A stretch of 32,874 bases of DNA, taken from IMG/VR virus record IMGVR_UViG_3300044825_002439, positions 1-32,874 of that record. The stretch is one strand, 5' to 3'. The DNA is from a virus. The notes under the pieces were generated by a model, which saw nothing but the letters and a program-made list of their open reading frames with translations, searched no databases and had not been told where the DNA came from. Made by a program: the position numbers and the translations under genes. Shown here piece after piece: positions 8,142-15,132 of this stretch; within the stretch, counting starts at the first letter, position 1; each line of letters begins with the position of its first letter.

Positions 8142-9469
8142 CAGCGTCAATCGATCTCGTAAACGAGGCTTCCGCGCAGAAGGCGGGGCAGGTCAACAAG
8201 CTCTTCGCGGCGGCGTGGCCGTCGATGGTCCTGGGCATGCGCAGCGCCACGGGGCTGACTCTCAACCTCTTCGGTGGCAAGTGGATGGTTGGCGGAGACA
8301 CGCCGACCGAGATCGACGACGTCGCGCTGCTTCTGGACGACGCGTCGACCTGCTACGTCTACATCGACGGCAGCGGGGTCGTGGACTTCGACACGTCCCC
8401 TCCGAGCGGCTGGCCGGGGCCTGTGACCGGCAAGACCGCGCTCTGGGAGGTGGTGACCTCCGGCGGGGCCATCACCGGCACGCCGATCGACTGGCGCTGC
8501 ATGGGCGGCGGAACCGGCGGCGGTGGTGGGGGTTCGTCCGGCATCGCCATCAATGCCCAGACCGGCACCTCGTACACGGTCCAGACGAGCGACTCCGACA
8601 AGCTCATCACGTTCTCCAACGCCGGCGCGATCGCGGTGACGCTGCCGCAAGCGACCAGCTCGTTCGCCGCCCCATTCGCCTTCGAGGCGAAGAACATCGG
8701 GGTCGGTGCGGTGACCATCACTCCGACGACCTCGACGATCGAGGGTGCGACCACGCTGGTCCTGACGACGGGGCAGGCGGCACAGATCGTCTCCGACGGG
8801 ACGAATTGGCGCGTGGGCCTGCGCTCAACGCGCGTCGGCGTGAACGCGCAGACCGGGACGTCCTACACGTACCTGTCCGGCGACAACGACCTGTTGGTGA
8901 CGCACACGAACTCTTCCGCCATCGCGGGCACGCTCCCGCAGGCGACGGGCGCGTTCGGCAATGGCTGGCAGGTCTGGGTGCAGAACCGCGGGGCGGGCCG
9001 GCTGACGATCACGCCTACGACGTCGACCATTGACGGCGCGGCGACGCTGGTGCTCACGCAGAACCAGGGCGCGCTGATCCGCAGCGACGGCACGAACTAC
9101 TACACGGCGCGCAACACGGTGGTCCCGAAGGTCGTGCAGGTCATGGTGACTGACCAATCCACGACCATCACGACCGGCACGGCGAAGATGACGTGGCGCA
9201 TGCCGTTCGCGATGATCGTGACGGAGACCCGCGCCTTCCTGAAGACGGTCAGCAGCTCGGGCAATCCGGCGATCGACATCAACGAGGCCGGCGCGTCCAT
9301 CTTCTCGACGACGCTGACGATCGACGCCAGCGAGAAGACCTCAGTCACCGCGGCCACGCCCGCGGTCATCTCGGACGCCTCCCTTGCCGACGACGCGGAG
9401 ATGACCGCGGACATCGACACGGCCGGGACTGGCGCGGTGGGCCTCGGGCTCTCGCTCATCGGGTTCTGA
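8138..9469 (+). CDS. Tail fibre-like protein with two tandem beta repeats
   Basis: Product of 443 residues from ATG 8138, which overlaps the previous stop (ATGA). A longer in-frame opening exists upstream but falls inside the tip protein gene, so I reject it. Residues 1-120 form a unit ending in a glycine-only hinge (GGGTGGGGGGSSG). Then come two copies of a module of about 90 residues: residues 139-225 and 236-322. Both carry NAQTGTSYT, LPQAT, TITPTTSTI(E/D)GA and SDGTN. The last 120 residues (from VVPKVVQVMV) are a separate beta-rich, alanine/threonine-rich end. It probably forms a trimeric fibre or tip attachment. No chaperone motif was seen. Confidence 0.75.
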   Translation: MTASIDLVNEASAQKAGQVNKLFAAAWPSMVLGMRSATGLTLNLFGGKWMVGGDTPTEIDDVALLLDDASTCYVYIDGSGVVDFDTSPPSGWPGPVTGKTALWEVVTSGGAITGTPIDWRCMGGGTGGGGGGSSGIAINAQTGTSYTVQTSDSDKLITFSNAGAIAVTLPQATSSFAAPFAFEAKNIGVGAVTITPTTSTIEGATTLVLTTGQAAQIVSDGTNWRVGLRSTRVGVNAQTGTSYTYLSGDNDLLVTHTNSSAIAGTLPQATGAFGNGWQVWVQNRGAGRLTITPTTSTIDGAATLVLTQNQGALIRSDGTNYYTARNTVVPKVVQVMVTDQSTTITTGTAKMTWRMPFAMIVTETRAFLKTVSSSGNPAIDINEAGASIFSTTLTIDASEKTSVTAATPAVISDASLADDAEMTADIDTAGTGAVGLGLSLIGF

Positions 9470-9471
9470 TC

Positions 9472-10254
9472 ATGGTGATCCGGCCCGACCAGTTGAACAC
9501 GCGAGACCTGGCGCGGTACAGCGGGCGCGCGCTCGGGCCGAAGTACCAACGCGGCTTCATTCTCGACTCTTCGAAGGCGAACATCGGCGGCGGGATACCC
9601 GACCCCCACTTCGCCAACACGGTCCTGCTTTGCCACGCCGACGGCAGCAACGGCTCGACCACGTTCACGAATGTGGTTCAGGCCCTTGGGCGCGGCAACA
9701 CGATCACTGCCGCGGGCACGGCCGCGGTCAGCACTACGGCTCCGCTCTTCGGCACGGGAGCGATGAATGCGGGCACGGGGGGCGGTTCGAGTGCCGCGAG
9801 CGCGGACTACGCCCTCTCGAACACGCTGACCGTGGAGATCGCGTGTCGCACGTCGACGCCTTCCGCGACGATGGTCCTGCTCGACACGCGCATCAACGGC
9901 GACCCGAATAAGGGATGGGTCATCAACACCGCCGGCGGGGCGTTCGTTGTCTACATCGCCGAAGGTGGCTTGTTCACCGCGATAATGACCGCGGGCACGG
10001 TTGCCACGAACACGTACCAGCGCATTGCGTGGTCGCAGAACGCGGGCAGCCACAAGCTCTTCGTTGATGGCACGCAGGTCGCCACCTACGCGCCGACCCT
10101 GACGTTCACGGCCTCGGTGCCGGTTCGCATTGGCTACTCCTACCTCGGCACGGTGCCGTGGGTGGGCTACCTCGACGAAGTGCGGATTACCAAAGGCGTG
10201 TGTCGCTACACCGGGGCTTACACGCCAGATGTGGCTGCCTTCCCGGATGCTTAA
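9472..10254 (+). CDS. Tail protein with concanavalin/LamG-like C-terminal domain
   Basis: Product of 260 residues from ATG 9472, 2 nt after the previous stop. The first 50 residues (RPDQLNTRDLARYSGRALGP) look like a virion anchoring segment. From HFANTVLLCHADGSNGST the sequence follows the LamG/Laminin_G_3 jelly-roll pattern: DYALSNTLTVEIACRT, HKLFVDGTQVATY, VRIGYSYLG and GYLDEVRITKGVCRYTGAYTP. Such domains bind sugars and are common at the end of phage tail adhesins. Together with the preceding fibre gene it forms the receptor-binding set. Confidence 0.8.
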   Translation: MVIRPDQLNTRDLARYSGRALGPKYQRGFILDSSKANIGGGIPDPHFANTVLLCHADGSNGSTTFTNVVQALGRGNTITAAGTAAVSTTAPLFGTGAMNAGTGGGSSAASADYALSNTLTVEIACRTSTPSATMVLLDTRINGDPNKGWVINTAGGAFVVYIAEGGLFTAIMTAGTVATNTYQRIAWSQNAGSHKLFVDGTQVATYAPTLTFTASVPVRIGYSYLGTVPWVGYLDEVRITKGVCRYTGAYTPDVAAFPDA

Positions 10255-10277
10255 CGACGCGATGCCGCGCGAGACCC

Positions 10278-10679
10278 ATGACCGACACCACCTACAACGG
10301 ACCGGAGCGCCGCATGGCAGACGACGAACCGAAGCAACGAAGCCTGTGGAGGGAGATCGTCGGCACGATGATCGGCAGCATCCCGCTCGCCTTGACCGTG
10401 CTCGCATGGGGCGTTTCCATCGAGACGCGTTTCACACGACACGACGGAAAGATCGAGGTGCTGGAGAAGGCGAATGATGCGCAGGACATCCGCGTAAAGG
10501 ACATGGAGACTGCGATCACGCGGAAGCTTGAGCGCATGGACGGCAAGCTCGACCGAATCATTGAGAAGCAGATTCCGCCGCCGGTCGCGGTTGGGCCGGG
10601 TGTATGGCGCGAGCGGCAGCGGCCCGCCAATCCTACGCGGCCGGGTGACTGGCGAGACGGGCGCGAGGTCAACCGGTGA
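10278..10679 (+). CDS. Small membrane protein with coiled coil, lysis-module neighbour
   Basis: Product of 133 residues from ATG 10278. An alternative start at ATG 10314 has the better ribosome site (GGAG, 6 nt upstream) and would give MADDEPKQ; the longer form keeps the TYNGPERR opening. One transmembrane segment (VGTMIGSIPLALTVLAWGVSI, about 46-66) is followed by a charged helix likely to form a coiled coil (HDGKIEVLEKANDAQDIRVKDMETAITRKLERMDGKLD) and a proline/arginine tail. The layout resembles accessory proteins found beside phage lysis genes, but I cannot name a family. The gene lies between the tail genes and the endolysin. Confidence 0.75.
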   Translation: MTDTTYNGPERRMADDEPKQRSLWREIVGTMIGSIPLALTVLAWGVSIETRFTRHDGKIEVLEKANDAQDIRVKDMETAITRKLERMDGKLDRIIEKQIPPPVAVGPGVWRERQRPANPTRPGDWRDGREVNR

Positions 10680-10810
10680 AGTACGACTACGACACCGAGG
10701 ACGAGGCGCGTGGTGATGGGTGGAAGTTCACAGCGCTGGTGGCGGGGTGCTGTCTTGCGGGGATTGTGCTGGTGATGGTGGGGGCGGCTGTCGTGAGGCA
10801 CATGCTGTGA
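10676..10810 (+). CDS. 44-residue single-pass membrane protein, possible holin or lysis accessory
   Basis: GTG start overlapping the upstream stop by 4 nt (GTGA). The stop overlaps the endolysin start in the same way. The acidic N-terminus (MKYDYDTEDEARGDGWK) is followed by one hydrophobic helix (FTALVAGCCLAGIVLVMVGAAVV) and a short basic end (RHML). The charge pattern and the place directly before the endolysin suggest a pinholin-like or antiholin role, but nothing more specific can be read. It is too short for most gene finders. Confidence 0.75.
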   Translation: MKYDYDTEDEARGDGWKFTALVAGCCLAGIVLVMVGAAVVRHML

Positions 10811-12141
10811 TTCTCACCCGCGAGCAAGTCCAGCGCCTCACCGGCGACGCCGACCGGTGGACGGACGCGCTCAACAACGCCATCCAGCGGTGGAACATCA
10901 GCACGGCCGACCGGCTGGCGATGTTCCTGGCTCAGTGCGCGCACGAGAGCGGTGGCTTCAAGCTTCTTGTCGAGAACCTCCGCTACTCGAAAGAGGCGCT
11001 CGTCAAGACGTGGCCGACGCGGTTCACCGCCGAGGACGCCGCAAGGATGGAGTACGACGAGCGCGCCATTGCCGAGCGCGCCTACGGTGGCCGCATGGGC
11101 AACGCCATGGAGGGCCTTGGCGACGGCTACCGCTTCCGGGGGCGAGGAATCATCCAGCTCACCGGGCGCGACAACTACACCCGCTGCGGCCAGGCCATCG
11201 GCCTCGACCTCGCGGCCCACCCGGAGATGCTCGAGCAGCCGCTGTGGGCGGCCGTCTCCGCGGGCTGGTTCTGGGCGACCAACGGCTGCAACGAGCTCGC
11301 CGACAAGGGCGACTACCTCGCCGTCACGAAGCGCATCAACGGCGGCACCAACGGGCTGCAGGACCGCGAGACGTGGCTCGCCACGGTGCGGACGGTTCTC
11401 GGTCCCACCCGTCCCGGCGGCGCGCCGACCCCCACCCCGCAACAGCCGGCGGTCGCCGGTCAACCGCTTCAACCGAAGGAGAATCGTATGGGCGGACTCG
11501 CCGCGGCCGGGCTGATCGGCCAATTGCTGCAAACGGTGCTTCAGGCCGCGTCGCCGGTCCTGCAAGCGAAGGTCGAGAAGGCGGCGGCCAAGGTCACTGA
11601 CGAGGCCGGCGCGAAGATGTTCGCGGAGGGGCTGATGGGCGTGGCGTCGCAGATGGGGCTTGGAACGCCCATCCAGGCCGCGGCCGCGCTCACAGCGGGC
11701 ACTCCGGAGGCGCAGGTCAAGCTCGCGCAGTTCGAGCAGGCCGCGAGCGTGAAGCTCGACGAGATGGCGCCGTTCTTCGACCAGATCGCGAAACTGGAGC
11801 AGGCGGCGTGGGCGGCGACGGAGGACTCGAAGGACCGCGCGGCCGTGCGCAACGATAATCCGAACGGCTGGAAGGCGCGCTTCGAGCAGTTGAAGCACAC
11901 GCAGCAGACGAGCTCGGCGGCGCTCATCGGCGTCATCGGGCTGGCGATCATCGTGGCGCTGATCAAGCAGGACATGCCGGGCGAGGGAATCATGGTCCTC
12001 GTGACGGCGCTGGTGATGGCCAACGTCAACACGCTGCGCGACATCGCGGGCTACCTGTGGGGCGGGGTGTTCAAGAGCGGCGCCGCGGCCGAGGCCGAGG
12101 AAGAGGTGCGCGCGCGCCGCAACCAAGGAGCGAAGCAATGA
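10807..12141 (+). CDS. GH19-type endolysin fused to a holin-like membrane domain
   Basis: Product of 444 residues from GTG 10807. Residues 1-210 are a glycoside hydrolase family 19 (chitinase-class) lysozyme: catalytic Glu47 in QCAHESGGF, then YRFRGRGIIQLTGRDNY and AVSAGWFWATNGCNELAD. A proline-rich linker (APTPTPQQPAVAGQP) follows. From Met228 the protein becomes a holin-like domain: alanine-rich helices, then two membrane segments (SSAALIGVIGLAIIVALI and IMVLVTALVMANVNTLRDIAGYLWG) and a charged tail. A strong internal ribosome site precedes codon 228, so two products are likely. Endolysins of this class cut peptidoglycan; a natural in-frame join to a holin is unusual. Confidence 0.85.
   Translation: MILTREQVQRLTGDADRWTDALNNAIQRWNISTADRLAMFLAQCAHESGGFKLLVENLRYSKEALVKTWPTRFTAEDAARMEYDERAIAERAYGGRMGNAMEGLGDGYRFRGRGIIQLTGRDNYTRCGQAIGLDLAAHPEMLEQPLWAAVSAGWFWATNGCNELADKGDYLAVTKRINGGTNGLQDRETWLATVRTVLGPTRPGGAPTPTPQQPAVAGQPLQPKENRMGGLAAAGLIGQLLQTVLQAASPVLQAKVEKAAAKVTDEAGAKMFAEGLMGVASQMGLGTPIQAAAALTAGTPEAQVKLAQFEQAASVKLDEMAPFFDQIAKLEQAAWAATEDSKDRAAVRNDNPNGWKARFEQLKHTQQTSSAALIGVIGLAIIVALIKQDMPGEGIMVLVTALVMANVNTLRDIAGYLWGGVFKSGAAAEAEEEVRARRNQGAKQ
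11476..11481 (+). promoter_or_regulatory. Internal ribosome binding site AAGGAG within the endolysin gene
   Basis: AAGGAG is followed by a 6-nt spacer and ATG at 11488, in frame with the endolysin. This is the best Shine-Dalgarno match in the lysis region and lies exactly at the domain boundary. Confidence 0.75.
11488..12141 (+). CDS. Holin-like protein from internal in-frame start
   Basis: Predicted 217-residue product beginning MGGLAAAGLIGQLLQTVLQA, identical to the C-terminal part of the endolysin fusion. It has an amphipathic N-terminal helix, a long helical cytoplasmic region (KVEKAAAKVTDEAGAKMF, then SVKLDEMAPFFDQIAKLEQAAW), and two transmembrane helices, giving a 3-helix holin-like topology of the kind seen in gene transfer agents. 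The separate start is inferred from AAGGAG at ideal spacing. If used, free holin and lysin-tethered holin would come from one gene. An alternative is that a stop codon was lost between two ancestral genes. Confidence 0.65.
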   Translation: MGGLAAAGLIGQLLQTVLQAASPVLQAKVEKAAAKVTDEAGAKMFAEGLMGVASQMGLGTPIQAAAALTAGTPEAQVKLAQFEQAASVKLDEMAPFFDQIAKLEQAAWAATEDSKDRAAVRNDNPNGWKARFEQLKHTQQTSSAALIGVIGLAIIVALIKQDMPGEGIMVLVTALVMANVNTLRDIAGYLWGGVFKSGAAAEAEEEVRARRNQGAKQ

Positions 12142-12701
12142 AACTGACCATCACCCTATCTCCCATCGAGGAAGCGAACCTCCGCGCGTGGGTGCAGTGG
12201 TACCAGCAGCACCCGGAGGCGGTGGGCAAGCCCTCGGGCGCGTGGAACGGCGGCAAGCCGGATTACCAGACCCGCGTGGTGCTCGAGGAGCAGACCCGGG
12301 AGCGCTACGACGAGATCGCGGCGCAGTTCGCTGGCGGCGGCTCGCCGCAGCCGGTGCCGCCAGTGGGCGAGATCCCTTGGCCGGCGGGTTTCCAACTTGC
12401 GCCAGAACCTCTCGTCCCGGGCGACGTTGGCGTGCGCCAGTTGACCTTCCGCCCGGGCGTGGTGGAGTGGTACGTCGCGCCGCGTGCGGGCCGTGCGGGC
12501 TGCTCGGAGACTGGCGGTGGTGCGGCGGAAGTGTGGTGCGGCATCAGCGACCAGAAGGGCGTCTTGCGCCCGGAGCCGCTGACCAAGCGCGGTGCCGGCG
12601 GCGTCGACTACACCGCCGTGCCGGAAGGCTGGGTCGTGATGATGTTCTGCCCGCACATCACCGAGAACCGGCCCGGGCGGTACGACCTCGCGTTGCCGTG
12701 A
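12138..12701 (+). CDS. Unknown phage protein downstream of the lysis gene
   Basis: Product of 187 residues from ATG 12138, overlapping the previous stop (ATGA) with AAGGAG 7 nt upstream. I do not recognise the family. The first 65 residues are helical (SPIEEANLRAWVQWYQQHPEAVG, TRVVLEEQTRERYDEIAAQF). A proline linker follows, then a beta-rich C-terminal half with repeated tryptophans and three cysteines (VEWYVAPRAGRAGCSETGG, EVWCGISDQ, VVMMFCPHITENRPGRYDL). No signal peptide or membrane segment. The sequence pattern would fit a small structural or decorating protein. Expression with the lysis genes points to a late function. Confidence 0.75.
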   Translation: MKLTITLSPIEEANLRAWVQWYQQHPEAVGKPSGAWNGGKPDYQTRVVLEEQTRERYDEIAAQFAGGGSPQPVPPVGEIPWPAGFQLAPEPLVPGDVGVRQLTFRPGVVEWYVAPRAGRAGCSETGGGAAEVWCGISDQKGVLRPEPLTKRGAGGVDYTAVPEGWVVMMFCPHITENRPGRYDLALP

Positions 12702-12916
12702 CCATCGACACCTCCCGCCAGCGCGTCGACGGCGTATCGCTGGACCTGTTCCTCTACGACTTCTCCGAGCAGAGGGTGGTGACGATCCGGCCGACGCTGG
12801 AGCAGCAGCAGGACCCGCGGTTCATCGCCTTCCGGGAGTGGTTCCGCGAGGTGAATCAGGCGGCGATACGCGCGGAGATTCTCGCCAAGGGGCCGGGGAA
12901 CGTGACGTTCTTTTGA
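12698..12916 (+). CDS. Small unknown protein, last gene of the late operon
   Basis: Product of 72 residues from GTG 12698, coupled to the preceding stop (GTGA). Sequence MTIDTSRQRVDGVSLDLFLY, then an acidic/aromatic region (DPRFIAFREWFREVNQAAIRAEILAKGPGNVTFF). No known motif. It is the last plus-strand gene before the convergent early operon. Confidence 0.65.
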   Translation: MTIDTSRQRVDGVSLDLFLYDFSEQRVVTIRPTLEQQQDPRFIAFREWFREVNQAAIRAEILAKGPGNVTFF

Positions 12917-13088
12917 GGTTGCGACGCGCTATCCGATTCGAACGGATGATGACCGTAGCTTTCCATCGGCCAGACATACGCACTTTTGCGGCTATTGTCT
13001 CCGCGCGTTGGCTTCGTCCTGACCGCCGGGAACGTGCCCCGACGGCATCTCGCCCAAACGCATCGCAAGCGGTAGTGTAGCGCTTCGC
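12917..13088. other. Convergent intergenic region with tRNA T-arm-like hairpin and a weak dyad
   Basis: No gene seen. On the minus strand 12947-12931 reads as a perfect T-arm: 5-bp stem ATCCG/CGGAT and the loop TTCGAAT with the G53-C61 closing pair. It is followed by 7 bases (AGCGCGT) that pair 6 of 7 with ACGCGCG about 80 nt upstream. No normal D-arm or anticodon arm can be drawn, so it is not an intact tRNA. A weak dyad (CGCAT, AAGCG ... CGCTT, ATGCG) at 13059-13095 has an asymmetric bulge and no U-run. The late and early operons converge here, so a terminator is expected, but I see no convincing one. Confidence 0.5.
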
Positions 13089-13364
13089 TTATGCGACGCG
13101 CTGCTTTAGGATCGCAAGGGCGGCCGGGTTCCCGATGATCCGTTCATGGCCGAAGCCAGCTTCGGCGCCGATGAACAGCACGTAGTTCTCCTCCCCGAAG
13201 AAATCTCGGAGCCACGCATTCATCGAGCCCTCGAACCCCGGCGAGCAGAGACCCGGCCGGAGCTGCACACGCGGTCGCTTCGCCGGAATGTGCGGGCTCG
13301 AGTAGACGCGGATGCCCATGAGGTCGAGCGCGGCGCTCATACGCAGGTCGTCGTTCATCTTCAT
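13089..13364 (-). CDS. Unknown early protein, last gene of the leftward operon
   Basis: Product of 91 residues starting MKMNDDLRMSAALDLMGIRV, with GGAGG 7 nt upstream of the ATG. It overlaps the stop of the gene before it (ATGA). No known domain. The centre is rich in proline and arginine (SPHIPAKRPRVQLRPGLCSPGFEG) and is followed by a hydrophobic/aromatic stretch (WLRDFFGEENYVLFIGAEAGFG). Being at the far 3' end of the operon it probably depends on antitermination for full expression. Confidence 0.7.
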   Translation of the reverse strand: MKMNDDLRMSAALDLMGIRVYSSPHIPAKRPRVQLRPGLCSPGFEGSMNAWLRDFFGEENYVLFIGAEAGFGHERIIGNPAALAILKQRVA

Positions 13365-13555
13365 CTCTTTGCCTCCCTCGCCTTCTGCATCGCATCCTCG
13401 TCCGGGAACGGTTCGTCAGGCGGCACGAGGCGCCCGACGTACTTCGCGAACGGCACGAAGGCGACTTCGCCGATGCTACCCTCGCAATGTTGCAGTACCA
13501 CCACACTCCGAAATGCGGGGTCAAATCGCCGCGTTCGCAGCCTCGCTCGCCTCAT
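13361..13555 (-). CDS. Small unknown early protein
   Basis: Product of 64 residues (MRRARLRTRRFDPAFRSVVV...). GGAGA lies 8 nt upstream of the ATG. The arginine-rich start is followed by a hydrophobic segment (SVVVLQHCEGSIGEVAFVPFAKYVG). The C-terminus DEDAMQKAREAKR resembles the ends of two other genes in this stretch (PRKMQDAMKRATEKRR and PRKMQEAITKARQRR), each followed by an ATGA overlap with the next start. No function can be given. Confidence 0.6.
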   Translation of the reverse strand: MRRARLRTRRFDPAFRSVVVLQHCEGSIGEVAFVPFAKYVGRLVPPDEPFPDEDAMQKAREAKR

Positions 13556-13617
13556 CGTCTTTTCTCCGTGGCTCGCTTCATCGCATCCTGCATCTTCCTC
13601 GGCACCTTGTCGCGCAA
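13552..13617 (-). pseudogene. Gene 3'-end remnant (…PRKMQDAMKRATEKRR)
   Basis: An open stretch of 21 codons ends in TGA overlapping the next ATG. It has no ribosome site and is closed upstream by a stop near 13666. Its peptide aligns with the C-terminus of the gene at 14093-14407 (RLPRKMQEAITKARQRR), including the final ATGA junction. I read it as the surviving tail of a related gene whose 5' part was lost when the gene at 13635-14096 came in. Confidence 0.55.
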
Positions 13618-13634
13618 GGCGAGCCGCTCGGCTG

Positions 13635-14096
13635 CTACTCGGCGTCGAACTTGCCGCTCTTGAGGTCAGATAGAAATTGCCTCGCGTTGGTGAGGTAGCG
13701 TGTCAGCCGTTCGCTTGGACCAAGTGCAGCCACCTCCTCAAGATCGCCGGCGTCTTGGAAGTCGCTCACGGCGTGGTGTAACTCCTCCTCACTGACGCCG
13801 AGCATCCTAGCCATAGCCCTTACGGTTGTTGTCGCCGATGCAGCGGCAACGGCGCTTACGAATTCGTCGAGTAGCGAACTCTCTACGTAAGGACCGTCGG
13901 TTATGACGCTAAGCCCACCAGTAACGCCCCACAACCCTCTGGCTTTTTCGCTAACATCCAACCAATCTTCGGAGCCGTCGCACATTCTTGTCTCAAAGGC
14001 GGACAGTGCGTCAACGTCGTTCTCAACTTCGTTGGCGGTGCCGAGCCTATCGAAGAAGGCGTCGGGCAGGTTTTCCCAAGGCTTATCTACGTTCAT
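13635..14096 (-). CDS. Unknown acidic protein, probable inserted cargo gene
   Basis: Product of 153 residues (MNVDKPWENLPDAFFDRLGT...), acidic and helical. A possible HTH-like helix pair lies near TVRAMARMLGVSEEELHHAVSDF, but this is weak. Codon choice looks less GC-biased than in the neighbours (many AAC, GTT, TCT and CTT codons). The gene is bracketed by homologous 3' ends of a second gene family (13552-13617 and 14093-14160), which suggests it entered as a unit. The start ATG overlaps the stop of the gene upstream. Candidates include a defence, exclusion or immunity protein, but the sequence does not say. Confidence 0.75.
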   Translation of the reverse strand: MNVDKPWENLPDAFFDRLGTANEVENDVDALSAFETRMCDGSEDWLDVSEKARGLWGVTGGLSVITDGPYVESSLLDEFVSAVAAASATTTVRAMARMLGVSEEELHHAVSDFQDAGDLEEVAALGPSERLTRYLTNARQFLSDLKSGKFDAE

Positions 14097-14407
14097 CGTC
14101 TTTGCCTCGCCTTCGTGATGGCTTCCTGCATCTTGCGCGGCAGCCGGTCGAAGTTGTCGCTCTCCGGCAGAACCACGGCCTCGCGTGCCTCGTTCTCCAC
14201 CCGGTTGCGCTCAATCCCTTCCTCTACCGCATCCACGTCTCCTGCCTCACGCACGAAAGCGAAGCCGTTGGGGCCGCGCTGGATGAGGCCGAGGTCCAAG
14301 AGGCGGGGAAACGCTCCGTAACGCACCGGCGCCGCCCCTCCCGCTGCGTGGGCGTCGTAGAGGTCCGTCAGCGCTCGGCGCTCGGGGAGGGTGAAGCGGA
14401 AGGTCAT
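14093..14407 (-). CDS. Small winged-helix-like early protein
   Basis: Product of 104 residues from the ATG at 14407, overlapping the stop of the upstream gene. The pattern FTLPERRALTDLYDAHAAGG, YGAFPRLLDLGLIQR, then GPNGFAFVREAG looks like a winged-helix domain (helix, recognition helix ending in LGLI, beta wing). The C-terminal 50 residues are charged and end in LPRKMQEAITKARQRR. No family can be named. An RNA- or DNA-binding role is a guess based on the fold pattern only. Confidence 0.7.
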   Translation of the reverse strand: MTFRFTLPERRALTDLYDAHAAGGAAPVRYGAFPRLLDLGLIQRGPNGFAFVREAGDVDAVEEGIERNRVENEAREAVVLPESDNFDRLPRKMQEAITKARQRR

Positions 14408-14799
14408 GCTTTGGCCACGCACAGCGCGAGCGCTCGTTGCGATCCATTGACGGTGCCGTTCGCCAAGAACGCCTTCGCCGCGGCCTCGCATGCTGCCTTG
14501 TTGCTGAACTCGGCCGAGGAAAGCGCCGAAACGCCGTAGGACAGGTAACCGAACAACAGGATGTAGATGGCGCGTTCTTGCGTGGAGGGCTCTGGCCGGG
14601 TGGGCGTGGGCGGTAATTCGAAAACCCGCGAGAACTCGATCCAGTAGTTGCAGCCGTGGCAGATCGTATAGAACTGCTGCACGTCGTCGATCTCCAGCAT
14701 GTCCATGTTGCAGTCGCGGTCCTTGGACTGAAAGCCACGCAACGGCCGCGCACACTGCGGGCATGCCATGGCGAAGTTCACGTTGTCGAACAGTCCCAT
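14404..14799 (-). CDS. Zinc-ribbon protein with hydrophobic C-terminal segment
   Basis: Product of 131 residues with AAGGAGG upstream of the ATG. Cysteine pairs at 13/16 (CPQC) and 47/50 (CHGC) make a probable zinc ribbon. A proline-rich linker (LPPTPTRPEPS) leads to a hydrophobic helix (AIYILLFGYLSYGVSALSSA) and an alanine-rich end. Similar small zinc-ribbon proteins are frequent in phage early regions; their targets are mostly unknown. Confidence 0.75.
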   Translation of the reverse strand: MGLFDNVNFAMACPQCARPLRGFQSKDRDCNMDMLEIDDVQQFYTICHGCNYWIEFSRVFELPPTPTRPEPSTQERAIYILLFGYLSYGVSALSSAEFSNKAACEAAAKAFLANGTVNGSQRALALCVAKA

Positions 14800-15132
14800 C
14801 TACGCCTCCTTGGCTGCGGGCGGGGTGGCGAGGGCGGCCTTCAGACGCTCGATCTGCCGCAACAGGCCCGTCACTACTGCGCGCACCTCCTTGGCGGACC
14901 AGCAACCGTCCGGCGCCCCTCCGGGCAGCGCGCGAATCTCCGGGATGCCGTCGAGCGAATGATGGAAGTGCCCCGCCCAGTCGTAGCTGCGGATGAGCCG
15001 CCGCCGCATGTCGTCCGGGTCCATGCTCGCTACTTGCAAGACCCAGTCCTGCGTGACGTGCGGGCACCGCCGCGCGATCTCCTGCAACTCAGCGACGGTT
15101 CGCAGGTACCGCGCCTCATCGTTACCGGGCAT
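14800..15132 (-). CDS. Unknown early protein
   Basis: Product of 110 residues (MPGNDEARYLRTVAELQEIARRCP...). AAGGAG lies 8-9 nt upstream of the ATG. Helical throughout; no signal peptide or recognised motif. The gene begins inside the last codons of its upstream neighbour (11-nt overlap) and ends directly before the next ribosome site. Confidence 0.7.
   Translation of the reverse strand: MPGNDEARYLRTVAELQEIARRCPHVTQDWVLQVASMDPDDMRRRLIRSYDWAGHFHHSLDGIPEIRALPGGAPDGCWSAKEVRAVVTGLLRQIERLKAALATPPAAKEA

Noticed and set aside
9100-10407. A 435-codon minus-strand open frame opposite the fibre and LamG genes
   Set aside because: Composition is typical of antisense in high-GC DNA, and the plus-strand domains are well supported.
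10687-12138. A 483-codon open frame on the minus strand opposite the endolysin gene
   Set aside because: Antisense shadow of a GC-rich gene: arginine/alanine/leucine-rich with no motif, while the plus strand shows clear GH19 and holin features.
12927-13013. Complete tRNA gene on the minus strand
   Set aside because: Only the T-arm and a 6/7 acceptor fit. No D-arm with GG, no 7-nt anticodon loop in register, and no CCA.
13059-13095. Hairpin as terminator for the convergent operons
   Set aside because: Two 5-bp stem parts separated by an asymmetric internal loop, no T-run on either strand, and overlap with a stop codon; too weak to call.
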